Origin: Nemophila menziesii
Lineage: Eukaryota > Streptophyta > Magnoliopsida > Boraginales > Hydrophyllaceae
Direction: 5' to 3'
DNA: 64,000 nt
Assembly (NCBI GenBank): GCA_029959085.1
Contig: JARWIR010000010.1
Span: forward strand, 16,885,001 to 16,949,000
Shown in pieces: positions 36,144 through 46,020 of this stretch (positions within the stretch are counted from its first letter, which is position 1; the number at the start of each line of letters is the position of its first letter). The position numbers were made by a program, and so were the translations under genes. Below the pieces are notes generated by a model. It did no database searches. It was not told where the DNA came from and saw only the letters and a list, made by a program, of their open reading frames with translations.

Positions 36144-36284
36144 CGGTAGCGTGTGACCACGGTGTTTATCCTTTAGTGACAGTTGCATTTGTTTTTATTT
36201 TTTTTTCCGTTTTACGCTTGTGTTTGTTTTGTTTTGTTTTTACAGGTGCTTTATTCAGGTAATGATCAAGAAATTTAATTAAAG

Positions 36285-37532
36285 ATGTATAGAGGACATT
36301 ACCCAGATCCCGATCCATATGACTATTGGGAAGACTCTTCGGGACAACAACAATGGGGTAGTAACTTCTACCAACAACCTTATCAATACCCGCAAGAGCA
36401 AGGATGGAACAATCAATGGATCAGAAATACTCAACAACAAACACCATATCACTATCAACAAGAGCAAGAATGGAACAACCAGTGGGTTGAAAACATTCAA
36501 CAGACTCCACCTCACTATTATCAGCAAGATACACTACTAGAGAAAGTCAATCGCCTACTCGAGGAAGTCAAGGCGGGAGAGCCAGAACGTAAGAAAAGAG
36601 AAGAGGAATTCAAAGCCACCCATGCACTCATACAACAGAGCTTAGATGAAATGGCTGCCCGAAACAACCCTCCTAACTTAGTTGAAACTGGTAGTATGTC
36701 TTATGAAGATTCCACTCCCCCGAGGGATGGAAAAGATCAACTGGAAGAAGTAGTTGAGGAGGAGGTGTTGAAGGAAGATATTAGTGATAGTGATATGACC
36801 ATCATGCCAGTTATAAATGAAGACCACCATGTGGTTGACAATTCTATTAGCATGGTGGAAGAAGGATTAGCAACGAAAATCATAGAAATTGAAGCTGAGA
36901 CCGCTATTTCTATGGTGCGTGCACATGATCAATATACTGAACGCGAACAAGAAGAAGAGGTGATCGAGATTAGTAAGATTCCACATCAAGAATATGATGA
37001 AGTAATAGTGGAAGATTGGGTTGAAAGCGAAGACGAATGTGAAGTGGTTGAGGTATCCACCGAAGAATTCAAAGTTAACAATACAATAGAAGTTGAACCT
37101 CAGCCACAAAAAGTTCACCAATCACTATCTCCACCACAAATCATCATTAGAGATAAAATATTGGAATCACCTCTATTACTAAAAATGATCAATAGGTGCT
37201 ACGCAAGAAAGGTGCTACACCGCGAGAGAAAAGCGGCAAGGAGAAGCACCTACCCACCACACTTTAAAGAGGAACGCGAGATTAAAGAGAATGAAAATGA
37301 GCTTATACCGTTGAGGACGATTATCTACTATCGTGTGGTGAAGAATACGTTTCGTCATGAAAGTAAAAAGGCGAAACGGAGATACTACCCTCCCCCTTTC
37401 AGAGATCGATTAAATAAAATTTTAAGGGGGGAGGTTCTTAAGCTTTTACATCAAGGAAGAGGCGAGTTTAAGCGGAGGAACACCGCAAGGGCCTCAATAC
37501 CATCTTCACGGAAGGTAACGCGTCGAACTTAA
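36285..37532 (+). CDS. 415-codon open frame of element B, gag-like but unrecognised
   Basis: Intact from ATG at 36285 to TAA at 37530. N-terminal 85 residues are rich in Tyr, Gln, Trp and Asn with a repeated EQxWNNQW motif. Residues 85-125 look like a coiled coil (LLEKVNRLLEEVKAGEPERK). Residues 130-280 are strongly acidic. The C-terminal 110 residues are basic, with two similar blocks: RKVLHRERKAARRSTYPPHF and a later KKAKRRYYPPPF. No zinc knuckle, protease or polymerase motif. The coiled coil resembles the position and composition of the Gag C-terminal region in element A, so it may be a reduced Gag, but the basic C-terminus with duplicated YPPxF blocks is unknown to me. Intactness in a young element suggests a retained role. 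Confidence 0.6.
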   Translation: MYRGHYPDPDPYDYWEDSSGQQQWGSNFYQQPYQYPQEQGWNNQWIRNTQQQTPYHYQQEQEWNNQWVENIQQTPPHYYQQDTLLEKVNRLLEEVKAGEPERKKREEEFKATHALIQQSLDEMAARNNPPNLVETGSMSYEDSTPPRDGKDQLEEVVEEEVLKEDISDSDMTIMPVINEDHHVVDNSISMVEEGLATKIIEIEAETAISMVRAHDQYTEREQEEEVIEISKIPHQEYDEVIVEDWVESEDECEVVEVSTEEFKVNNTIEVEPQPQKVHQSLSPPQIIIRDKILESPLLLKMINRCYARKVLHRERKAARRSTYPPHFKEEREIKENENELIPLRTIIYYRVVKNTFRHESKKAKRRYYPPPFRDRLNKILRGEVLKLLHQGRGEFKRRNTARASIPSSRKVTRRT

Positions 37533-37699
37533 AGACGTAATAAACAAAAGTGCTTCTTGGGAGACAACCCATGTTTTAAATTGCTTTCATTTTTTTAAAA
37601 TTCTTAGTGTAAATTAGAGTAATGGTTCTTTATTTAGTGTTTATTTTTAAGAAATGAGGAAGGGTAGTTGTTTTTGATGATTTCAGGGGTAAAAAGGTC

Positions 37700-38280
37700 A
37701 TGAGTTTGGGGTCGATGAAGCGAAATTAGGAGAAAAATAGGTTGGATGTCCAGGAGAAACCGGGAACCCGGTTTTGGAGCTGGTACCAACCTTTTCAACG
37801 CAAACACATGGTGTCTTGGTTCACGACACAGCGTCGGAACCGGGTACCCGGTTTTTCGAAACCGGGAACCCGGTTTTGGTGCTGTGACTTCTGAAATTTT
37901 CTGACCCAGCGTCTTGGTGGATTGCGTTTTGCTGCGTTTTAACTCGCGCCATCGACACAAATCCGGGTACCCGCATTTGGCAAAACCGGGTACCCGGTTT
38001 TGGAGCTGTAAGTGGTGAAATTCTCTGGTCCAGCGTCTTGGGGTCCTGCGTTTTGGCGCGTTTTGACTCGCGCCATCGAGAAAATCCGGGTACCCGCATT
38101 CTTCAGATCCGGGAACCCGGTTTCGGTGAACAAAAGTTCTGACCCCGCGTCTTGGGTCCAGCGTTTTGGTGCGTCGTCTCGAGGTAAAAAAAAAAAAGAG
38201 TATTTTTAATTTTTCCGCGCCGTCACAGCGACGCGGAACCGGGAACCCGAATTTTCGAAACCGGGAACCCGGTTTGCATC
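37700..38280. repeat. Palindrome-pair repeats of element B (AACCGGGTACCCGGTT)
   Basis: AACCGGGTACCCGGTT and variants with AA at the centre occur at about 37758, 37837-37875, 37962-38002, 38085-38122 and 38237-38275, mostly as pairs 6-10 bases apart, and again at 39832-39872. Units are about 120 bp apart and share GTCTTGG and GCGTTTTG(G/C)xGCG spacer words. Confidence 0.85.
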
Positions 38281-38658
38281 TGTGATAGGGCCGTTTTGAA
38301 GATTTTTAGCCCTAGATTTTTACCTCCTTCCTCAACCCAGCCTCCAAAAACACTCCCAAAACCCAGAATTTCCTGAACATCATCATCTACAACTACACAA
38401 TCATCAAATCCTACCCTCTTCCACCACAATATCATACAATCAATTCATCTCCTATCCAAATCACCATGAAATTCCCACTTTTCTCCACTTGTTCTTCATC
38501 CAAGCTTCAAATAAAATCCAATTCCCTCTTCCCACACATCAACTAGCCTTTACCCATCTCATATTCCACCATAATCTTCAAGTCTTAAGCCTCAAAACAT
38601 CAAAGTTCTAAGCCTTAGCTTCTCACTATTTGAAGTTTTGAGTTTGGGGTGGAAAGAG

Positions 38659-38937
38659 ATGACTATCAAAACCGTTTTCATGTGTGCTTATCGGAGGAAT
38701 TCTCCAAGAAACAGATACGCTTTTGGTGCTATTCAAGAACAAGCTATTGAGATTCCTATTTCACGTTTCAAACACAAGACTGAAATTAAGGCTAATCCGA
38801 AGAAGAGGAAAGTGATTGAGGAACCTGAAAGTGAGGAAGAAAATGATCCGTTGATGAGCTGGAATCGAAAATCAAGGTGTTGGAAGAGAATCAGGATACG
38901 AGGTGCGCTATTTTGGGAAACGTTACAAACAAGTTGA
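38659..38937 (+). CDS. Small open frame after palindrome spacer, element B
   Basis: 93 codons from the ATG at 38659 (MTIKTVFMCAYRRNSPRNRY), with a basic KKRKVIEEPE segment resembling a nuclear localisation signal. It is preceded within 10 bases by TGAGTTTGGGGT. It has no detectable family. Element A has a small frame in the matching place (44109), also right after the same motif, which suggests a real post-pol gene such as a reduced third ORF. Confidence 0.4.
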   Translation: MTIKTVFMCAYRRNSPRNRYAFGAIQEQAIEIPISRFKHKTEIKANPKKRKVIEEPESEEENDPLMSWNRKSRCWKRIRIRGALFWETLQTS

Positions 38938-40505
38938 ACTTTATTTGTTTAAAGCACAACTTACAATGTCTAGACGCGAGATAAAGTTCAGGGACGCAAC
39001 ACCGACAACCAGCCTCGCGCTGGTTAAGATACGTTTTCTATCCCTTCTCATTTAGTGTATATTAGTTTATTGCTTTGAGTCTTTTCGAGTTGTGGGGACA
39101 CGACTCATTTTTGAGTTTGGGGTGGGGTTCGTTGCCTCATCCCAATTTTTATGTGTTATTTGCTTTATTTGCTTTCAATAAAAGAATTTTCGGAGTTGCG
39201 TTTGACTGTAGAAATTTTTAAATATCCCTTTAAGCATACTCTTGATAAATCTATGATAGTAAATAGTGGACTTTAGGGATTGATATAAAACGCACTTACA
39301 ATTGCATGCGAACATAGGTAATTGATAGGAAAAATTAATGAACAATGCAAATGAAGTAAGCTTGTACTCAAGGAATATGTTTGGTGTGTAGAACGTGAAA
39401 TCCTAATTAGTAGAGAACCCACCTAGATATGAACTAAAGACAAGCTATGTACTTAGGAAAATGATAGGGGCAGTTCTTTGTTAGCCATTTGTGCCTTTTT
39501 AGCCTTCTATCCCTTGTATTAATGATTATCCGTCTTAGCCCACTTTGAGCCTTAAACCTTTTCTTTGTAGCCACGATATAAGCCATTATCCCTTAGATTA
39601 TTAGGCATGACAATATGACCCGCACTTGAATCACAATCCTGAGACATGTCTCGAGCTTGAGTTTGGGGTGGTGGGACCACTTATGGGGAATTTAATGGGT
39701 TGGGATTGATGTGCTTTGTATTGTAGCACAATTGCAGATGATATACACTTGTAACCCTTTGCCGGGAATGAAGAAAAATGAAAAAGAAAGAAAAAAAAAT
39801 GAAAAAAAAAGTTGAAAATTCATACAGTAGGAACCGGGAACCCGGATTCGTCAAAACCGGGAACCCGGTTTGCTTCTGTACAACAAAAAAAAAGAGAAAA
39901 GAAAAGAAAAAGAAAAATATGAATGAATAAAACATCCGGCAAAGTAGAATTTTCTGAAAATCATCTTATTTATAGTGGGTAGACATGGGACGCTGAATTA
40001 TTGCGTATATGGGTGAGTGAGAACATCTTTTTGAGCGTTAACTCAAGCTCGAGGACACTGTTGATGGTAAGTGAGGAGAGAGCCAAAAGCTCACTTCAAA
40101 TTTACCAAATATACATCCACACCCGTCCTTAAGCCAATATTATAACCGTAAAGACCTCGTGATTCCTAAGTGCATAGTGAATTTATAATTCTGTTGATAG
40201 GGAATACACTAAGTGGAGCGTTCAAAGCGAGTTAGGATTAATGACCACCCTATAGCCATCATACAGAGATGAGTACAAGTGTAACCTTCAAGCATTGCAA
40301 CTTTAATTTTATGATTGAGATTATTTATGTTTGATGTTGCATGATTAGTGTATGTGTATATTAGTTTCTAGAGTTTGCTATATGAGATTTATTTTGAGAA
40401 TTGCTTTAGGGTTTATTTGCTAGCTTCTACTTGTTTATACGCTTACTTCTACCCCTTTGTTTTGTTTCACTTTGTCGGGACGACAAAGGTTTGAGTTGGG
40501 GGTCT
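38938..40505. other. 3' non-coding region of element B
   Basis: No gene. Contains two polypurine-like motifs, one more palindrome pair (39832-39872), a purine-rich run (39770-39930) and the functional-looking polypurine tract at the LTR edge. It is similar to 44589-46020 of element A. Confidence 0.7.
40492..40505 (+). other. Polypurine tract of element B
   Basis: TGAGTTGGGGGTCT directly before the 3' LTR. It is the expected plus-strand primer site. Element A has the same sequence just before 46021. Confidence 0.7.
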
Positions 40506-42133
40506 TGATGTCTCCCTAATTGTTCTTATTTTCGACCCTTGGGAGACATCATTTTTGGTGTTTATTTAATTAATTTGATCGACTTTTGGACTTAATATGC
40601 AATAATCCGGAAATCCCTTTTTATTTCTAGCATTTTTACTTTATTAAACTTTTGCGCGTAATATTGGTATTTTTAGTGTAAAGTTTACAGGTTTTAGATG
40701 TTAGCTAGGAGAAGAATCCGAGGAGAAAGTCAAAGATCGTGAATTAGAGTCAAGACTTGAAGATAAATCCCGAAGATATTATTTTTAGAGCTGAAAATCC
40801 ATTTTACAGGCCATAGATTGCTGATTTCGAGGTGCTTAAGCGATGATTTATCCGTTGACCTTTGAAGAGAAATCATTCCTTATCGAGTTACGGAACTTTA
40901 GCAACTGGAATGAGGTCAATCGGAGTTATAACGCATCGGGAAAATCCGTTTTAGTGAAGGTGTATCAGCAGTTACGGGATTTTGGGCTTAGAATTTGGGC
41001 TTGGACATTTAATTAGTGTTTTATTATTAGGTCCAAGCCCTAATCCTTTTTTGAGCTTATAAAAGGAGTTTTTGACCTCATTATTTCTCACCTCTCATTT
41101 TTATTCTTCAATTTAAATCATTCTTAGAAGAGAGTGTTCGGAGAAGAAGCAGAAGCAAGGAAAAGAAGAAGCCCAGAGCTGGAGACTGTCTATATCTCCA
41201 CTTCGCAGCCGAATCAACTCCGTAATTAGGTTCTTCTGTCTATATCTCCACTTCGCAGCCGAATCAACTCCGTAATTAGGTTCTTCTATTTTATTCTGTA
41301 AAACATTATGAACCCAATTATGTCTTTAGTTTTTGTCTTTCCATTAATTATGAGCTAAATCCATTTAATACTTGGGAACGCATAATGGGTTAATCCCTAC
41401 TTTGTTTAATTTCATATGATTGGATTTGGGATTTCAGTAATTTAATTCAAATTGGGTCTTTTACATGTTTCTGTAATTTGTATTTATTTACTGTTCTTAA
41501 AGTAGCTAATTAATAACAGGTATTAGTATCTAAGCTATTCCACATAGTGGCGTGTGGATCATCTTGACGGGGGGTTTAGATACAGAATTATTTACAGAAT
41601 ATAGGATAGAAATTATTTGACTCTGACGAGCGTAATTAATCTTATGGCCTATTGGGTATTTTTAGCTTAATCATTCGAAGGTGGATCATAATCACCCTGA
41701 CGGGGTTTGTGACACCCTAGAATAGCTTCGTAGTCCACCCTGACGGGGTACGAAGATTCCTGAATCCCGACCTATGTTAATTTGACCAATTTGTCCCTTA
41801 AACAACATATGGAATGAAATAGAGTTAGGAGAAATCCTTGCGTCTCTCAAGTACTGTCTGCTCATATTTGCGTCTAGTTCCATTACTTGCATTTTTACTT
41901 AGTCTTTAATTATCTTAGGAATTAGAAAACCAAACAAACATTATCAAATCTTTTATTTACATTCAAAGTGCAATTATTCATTAATTGATAAGCATTAGAG
42001 TCAACCATTCCGTCCCTGCGAACGAATCTGTTTATCACATATATTACTTGGGACAACTGTACACTTGCAGTTGTGGTTCTCTTGTCCTTATTTTTGCTTT
42101 TGTTATTATTTTAGAACACACAAAGGACCACCA
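40506..42133 (+). repeat. 3' LTR of element B
   Basis: 1628 bp. It matches the 5' LTR except for about ten substitutions and a 50-bp tandem duplication (CTGTCTATATCTCCACTTCG unit, about 41187-41287). Confidence 0.95.
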
Positions 42134-42138
42134 CTACA

Positions 42139-43167
42139 TTACATAAGGATTGTCATGAGTATGTTAAGAAGTGTCATAGATGCCAGTTTACTGGTAATAT
42201 ATCCAAGAGGGATGAGATGCCGCGTAACAACATTCTTGAAGTTGAAATATTTGATGTTTGGGGTATTGATTTCATGGGTCCTTTCGTACCATCCAATGGG
42301 AATCAATACATCTTACTAGCTGTTGATTACGTGTCTAAATGGGTAGAGGCTGTAGCTCTACCAACCAATGATTCATGAGTAGTGAATAAATTCTTGAATT
42401 CTCATATTTCCACTAGACATGGCACACCTAGAGTTATTATCAGCGATGGAGGTTCACACTTTGTGAACAAATATCCGAAGACAGTGCTAGAGAATAATGG
42501 GATAAGAGATCGTGTATCTACCGCGTATCATCCACAAGCCAATGGTCAAGCTGAGGTTTCAAATCGAGAGGTGAAATGTATCCTAGAGAATACTGTTGGA
42601 CCTACAAGAAAAGATTGGTCAATGAAGTTAGACGATGCTTTATGGGCCTATCGTATGATGTATAAAACTTCTGTTGGTGCATCTCCGTATCGTATGGTTT
42701 ATGGTAAGGCTTGTCACTTACCTCTTGAACTTGAATTGGGTGCATATTGGGAGATAGCGTAGTTGAATTTAGATTCTACTTTGGCCGGTGAGAATCGGAT
42801 GATGAAGTTGAATGAACTTGATGAGTTTCGGTTACATGCCTACGAAAACGCTAAACTCTATAAGGAGAACACTAAGAGATGGCATGATAACCGTATCCGT
42901 GTGAAGAAGTTTGAAGTTGGACAGAAGGTCCTGAAATAAAACTCCAAGTTCAGTAATTATCCGGGAAAGTTGAGATCAAAGTGTTCTGGTCCTTACGTTG
43001 TGACCAAAGTTACGCCTCATGGAGCGATAGAGATTGAACACCCAATCGAGAACCACACCTTTATGGTGAATGAACATCGATTGAAAGTTTATCATGGAGG
43101 TGGGGATACTAATCGCATGGTGGATTCACATCCTGGGGAGGTCATGTACCCCCTAGAAGCTGAATAG
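42139..43167 (+). pseudogene. Integrase of element A (after the nested insertion)
   Basis: Continues the zinc-binding domain broken at 34541: [14 protein letters not shown] holds the C-x2-C pair. The other half (34275-34541) has CHDSPYGGYFKG, where the second His seems changed to Tyr. The catalytic core shows Asp in WGIDFMGPF, Asp in IISDGGSHF and Glu in [10 protein letters not shown], so D-D-E is intact, but TGA follows LPTNDS (42376) and further stops lie at 42760 and 42937. The C-terminal GPY/F module (KCSGPYVVTKVTPHGAIEI) is present to 43167. Integrase would insert the cDNA. Confidence 0.9.
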
Positions 43168-44108
43168 ATGCAAGAGGTAACCCGTCGAGCATAACGACGT
43201 TAAACAAAAGCCATTTCACTTGTATATTAGTTTATTGCTTTATGTTTTTCAATTCCTAGTGTATAATTCTAAGTTATTGTCGAGTCATAGTGTCTACTTT
43301 TAAAAGAAATGAGAAAAATACTGTGTTAATTGTGCAGGAATTGAGTTTGGGGTGCTGAGGAACAAAAGAGGGAAAAATATGCTGCACTGGCCGGCTAGCC
43401 GGTCCTATCACCGGCATGCCGTTGGAGCAGAAACACGTGCCCACGGGTCCATGGCTCGGGTTATCTGCCGAGAGGGAAATAAAAATTGAACAGACACACC
43501 GGTATGCCGGTCAGATCTCCGGTATGCCGGCCAGAAGGAAAACACGTGCCCACGGGTTGCTCGACACAGGTATTTTGACGGAGCGCGAATTTGCGAAGAA
43601 CAACGCACCGGCGAGCTAGTGATACCGCCGGTATGCCGGTGCCCAAAAACATGTGGCCTCGGGTTCAAGGCAGAAAGTTCCAAAAAGAAGGACGTCCAGC
43701 ACCAGTATGTCGGCCAGATCTCCGGTATGCCGGTCAGTATGTCGGTTTTGATGAGTTTGTTACCTTATACACTTCTTACCTTATCAAGTGCAAACCGTAG
43801 CCTCTCCCATACGAATTTTCCAGCTCCCAACCTTATAAATAGACCTTAAAGCTTGATTAAACCTCTACAACAAACACAATAACATCAATAATTCTCTCCT
43901 CCATCTTCCATAAACACAATTTCTTCATCAAATTAATCACACTACACCATTAAACACCATCAAGATCATCAAGCTATCAAGAATTCTTCCAAGATTAATC
44001 AAGAAACCTTCTTCTCTCATCAAATCCAAGCAAGAAACTCAAGCTACACCAATATTTCTTAACTTTATTCCATCCTTGGTGTAACTTGAGTTTGGGGTCA
44101 AATCAAAC
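43168..44108. repeat. Post-pol spacer of element A with CCGGTATGCCGG palindromes
   Basis: After GACGTTAAACAAAAG comes a polypurine-like motif (43342), then palindromic CCGGTATGCCGG and variants in pairs at about 43389-43420, 43497-43535, 43607-43645 and 43700-43745, spaced by words such as ACACGTGCCCACGGGTT. Units are about 105 bp apart. Short frames in both strands here are by-products of the repeats. Confidence 0.8.
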
Positions 44109-44588
44109 ATGACAAACCGAACAGATGCTATGGATTATAAGAGGAAGTGTTACATCCTAGGGAAGAACAAAAATTTGCCTGGAGCTACAGTTGAAATGGC
44201 CATTGATCTTGAGGAGCCTATTGAACAAAAACAACAAGAAGAGGCACATGCACAACAACTACACAAGAAATTCACAGCTAGGATGAAGGTATCATCAAAG
44301 CCTAAGGAAAAGACACAAATTCAAGATCAAGGTTCTTCTTCTTCCTCTCAGAATAATTTTTGCACACCCCCATGGGCTATCAAATTGCAACAAGAAGTCA
44401 ATCATCTAAGGAAACAAAACATAGCACTTTGGGAGGAAATTTCCAAGATTAATTCACAATTGGAAGAGGTAACTACGATCATGGATATTGATAATTATTC
44501 TTCGTCTTCGGAGGAGGACATGATGGATCTTTATGGCCAGGTACCCTGTTCTAATTCTTCTTCTCAATTGATGGTAGGCACTATGTAG
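44109..44588 (+). CDS. Post-pol open frame of element A, 159 codons
   Basis: MTNRTDAMDYKRKCYILGKN start, a Gln/Glu-rich middle (EQKQQEEAHAQQLHKKF), a Leu-heptad coiled coil (IKLQQEVNHLRKQNIALWEE) and a Ser/Glu/Asp-rich tail. It is preceded by TGAGTTTGGGGT. It is open although pol is full of stops. No membrane segment, so no sign of an envelope protein. Function unknown; the matching frame in element B is at 38659. Confidence 0.45.
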   Translation: MTNRTDAMDYKRKCYILGKNKNLPGATVEMAIDLEEPIEQKQQEEAHAQQLHKKFTARMKVSSKPKEKTQIQDQGSSSSSQNNFCTPPWAIKLQQEVNHLRKQNIALWEEISKINSQLEEVTTIMDIDNYSSSSEEDMMDLYGQVPCSNSSSQLMVGTM

Positions 44589-46020
44589 TTTAGTTTTTAA
44601 TTTTATTTCTTTATTGAGTCTTTTTCGAGTCGTGGGGACACGGCTCACTTTTGAGTTTGGGGTGGGGTTCGTTGCCTCATCCAAATTTTTCGTGTTTTAC
44701 ATGCTTTCAGAAAGATTTTTTTAGGGTTGCGTTCGACTGTAGAGTATTTCAAATGCCCCCATCAAGCATGATTTTCATGAATTGATGATAGAAAATAGTT
44801 TACTTAGGATTTAATGTAAAACACACTTAGATTGCATGCGAACATGAGATAATTGATAGGAAGAATTAATGAACAATGCAAAAGAAGTAAACTTGTGCTT
44901 AGGGATAATGAGTGGTTTGTAGAACGTGAGATATGAATGAGTAGAGAACCCACTTAGGTATGAACTAGAGGCATGCCGTGTAGATAGGGAAATGATAGAG
45001 GCATTTCTTTGTTAGCCCTTCGAATCCTTTTTGGCCTTCTATCCCTAAATTAATTATATCCTTCTTAGCCAAATTTTTAGCCTTTAATCCTTTCTTTTGT
45101 CGCCACATTATAAGCCAATATCCCTTTAGATTGTTAGGCATGACCATATGACCCGCACTTGAATCACGATCCTGAGACTTCCTGTCTTGAGCTTGAGTTT
45201 GGGGTGGTGGGTCCACTATTATGGGAATTTATCATTGGGTTGGGATTTTTGAGCTTATCAATTGTGCTCTGTTTAGATTTTGATGATTCACAGGTTTATT
45301 ATATTGTAACCCTTTACCGGGGTAAGAGTAAATGGAAAGAAAAAAAAGATATGATTTTTTTTATGAAAAATAGCATGATATCTCAACATCAAAAAGAGAG
45401 TCATGACTATACTAACGAAAAGAAAATTTTCATATGAAAAGAATAAATATTTGGACTGACAAAGAGGAAATTTTTAGGTGAATCATCTTTAGTGCTTATT
45501 GGGTTAAATTGGGGACGCTACATTAGCACGTCAAATGGGTTGAGTGAGAACGTATTCGAGTGTAAACTCAAGCTCTTGGACAGTTTGTTGATGGTAAGTG
45601 AGGAGAGAGCGAAAAGCTAACTTCAAATTTACCAAATATACATACCATACCGTCCTTCAGCCTATGTTAAAACCATAAAGACCTCGTGATTCCTAGATGC
45701 ATAGTGAGTTAATGGGGAGTAAGCTAAGTGGAGCGTTCAAAGCAAGAAAAGATCGAGGAACGCCCTATAGTCACCATCTTGAGATAAGTGTAAACGTAAC
45801 CTTCTAGCATTGTGAATTTAATTTTGGATTGATATTATTTTGTGTTTGATTTTGCATGATATGTGTATGTGTATATTAATTCTTAGATGATACTTTGTGA
45901 GATATGTTTTAAGTTGTGCTTTGGGAATATTTTCTATATTATACCTTCTGCGTTCACCTAAAAGAGGCCTTTGTTTTTATTTTAATTTGTCGGGACGACA
46001 GAGGTTTGAGTTGGGGGTCT
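44589..46020. other. 3' non-coding region of element A
   Basis: No gene. Similar to 38938-40505 of element B along its length. Holds polypurine-like motifs at 44652, 45194 and, at the LTR edge, about 46008. Confidence 0.7.

Larger units (their letters stand above)
34542..42133 (+). mobile_element. Complete non-autonomous LTR retrotransposon B, nested in element A
   Basis: 5' LTR 34542-36119, 3' LTR 40506-42133, 5-bp target duplication CTACA (34537-34541 and 42134-42138). A primer-binding site complementary to tRNA-Asp follows the 5' LTR and a polypurine tract precedes the 3' LTR. The interior (4.4 kb) has one 415-codon frame and one small frame but no protease, RT or integrase, so it must use enzymes in trans. 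The layout after the main frame matches element A closely, which suggests an A-like partner. LTRs differ by about ten substitutions and one 50-bp duplication by eye, indicating a recent insertion. Confidence 0.95.

Noticed and set aside
36279..37121. Hydrophobic minus-strand frames opposite the 415-codon frame
   Set aside because: Antisense of Gln/Tyr-rich and acidic codons gives hydrophobic residues; no splice or start support.
37755..38280. CRISPR-like array (short palindromic repeats with spacers)
   Set aside because: Spacers are themselves repeated, unit lengths vary, repeats are paired and sit inside a plant retrotransposon; no cas genes.
43408..43683. Overlapping frames on both strands in the CCGG palindrome region
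   Set aside because: Palindromic repeats keep both strands open by composition; no family similarity.
44109..44588. Envelope-like gene of a plant endogenous retrovirus
   Set aside because: No signal peptide or membrane segment is visible; the frame is short and charged.
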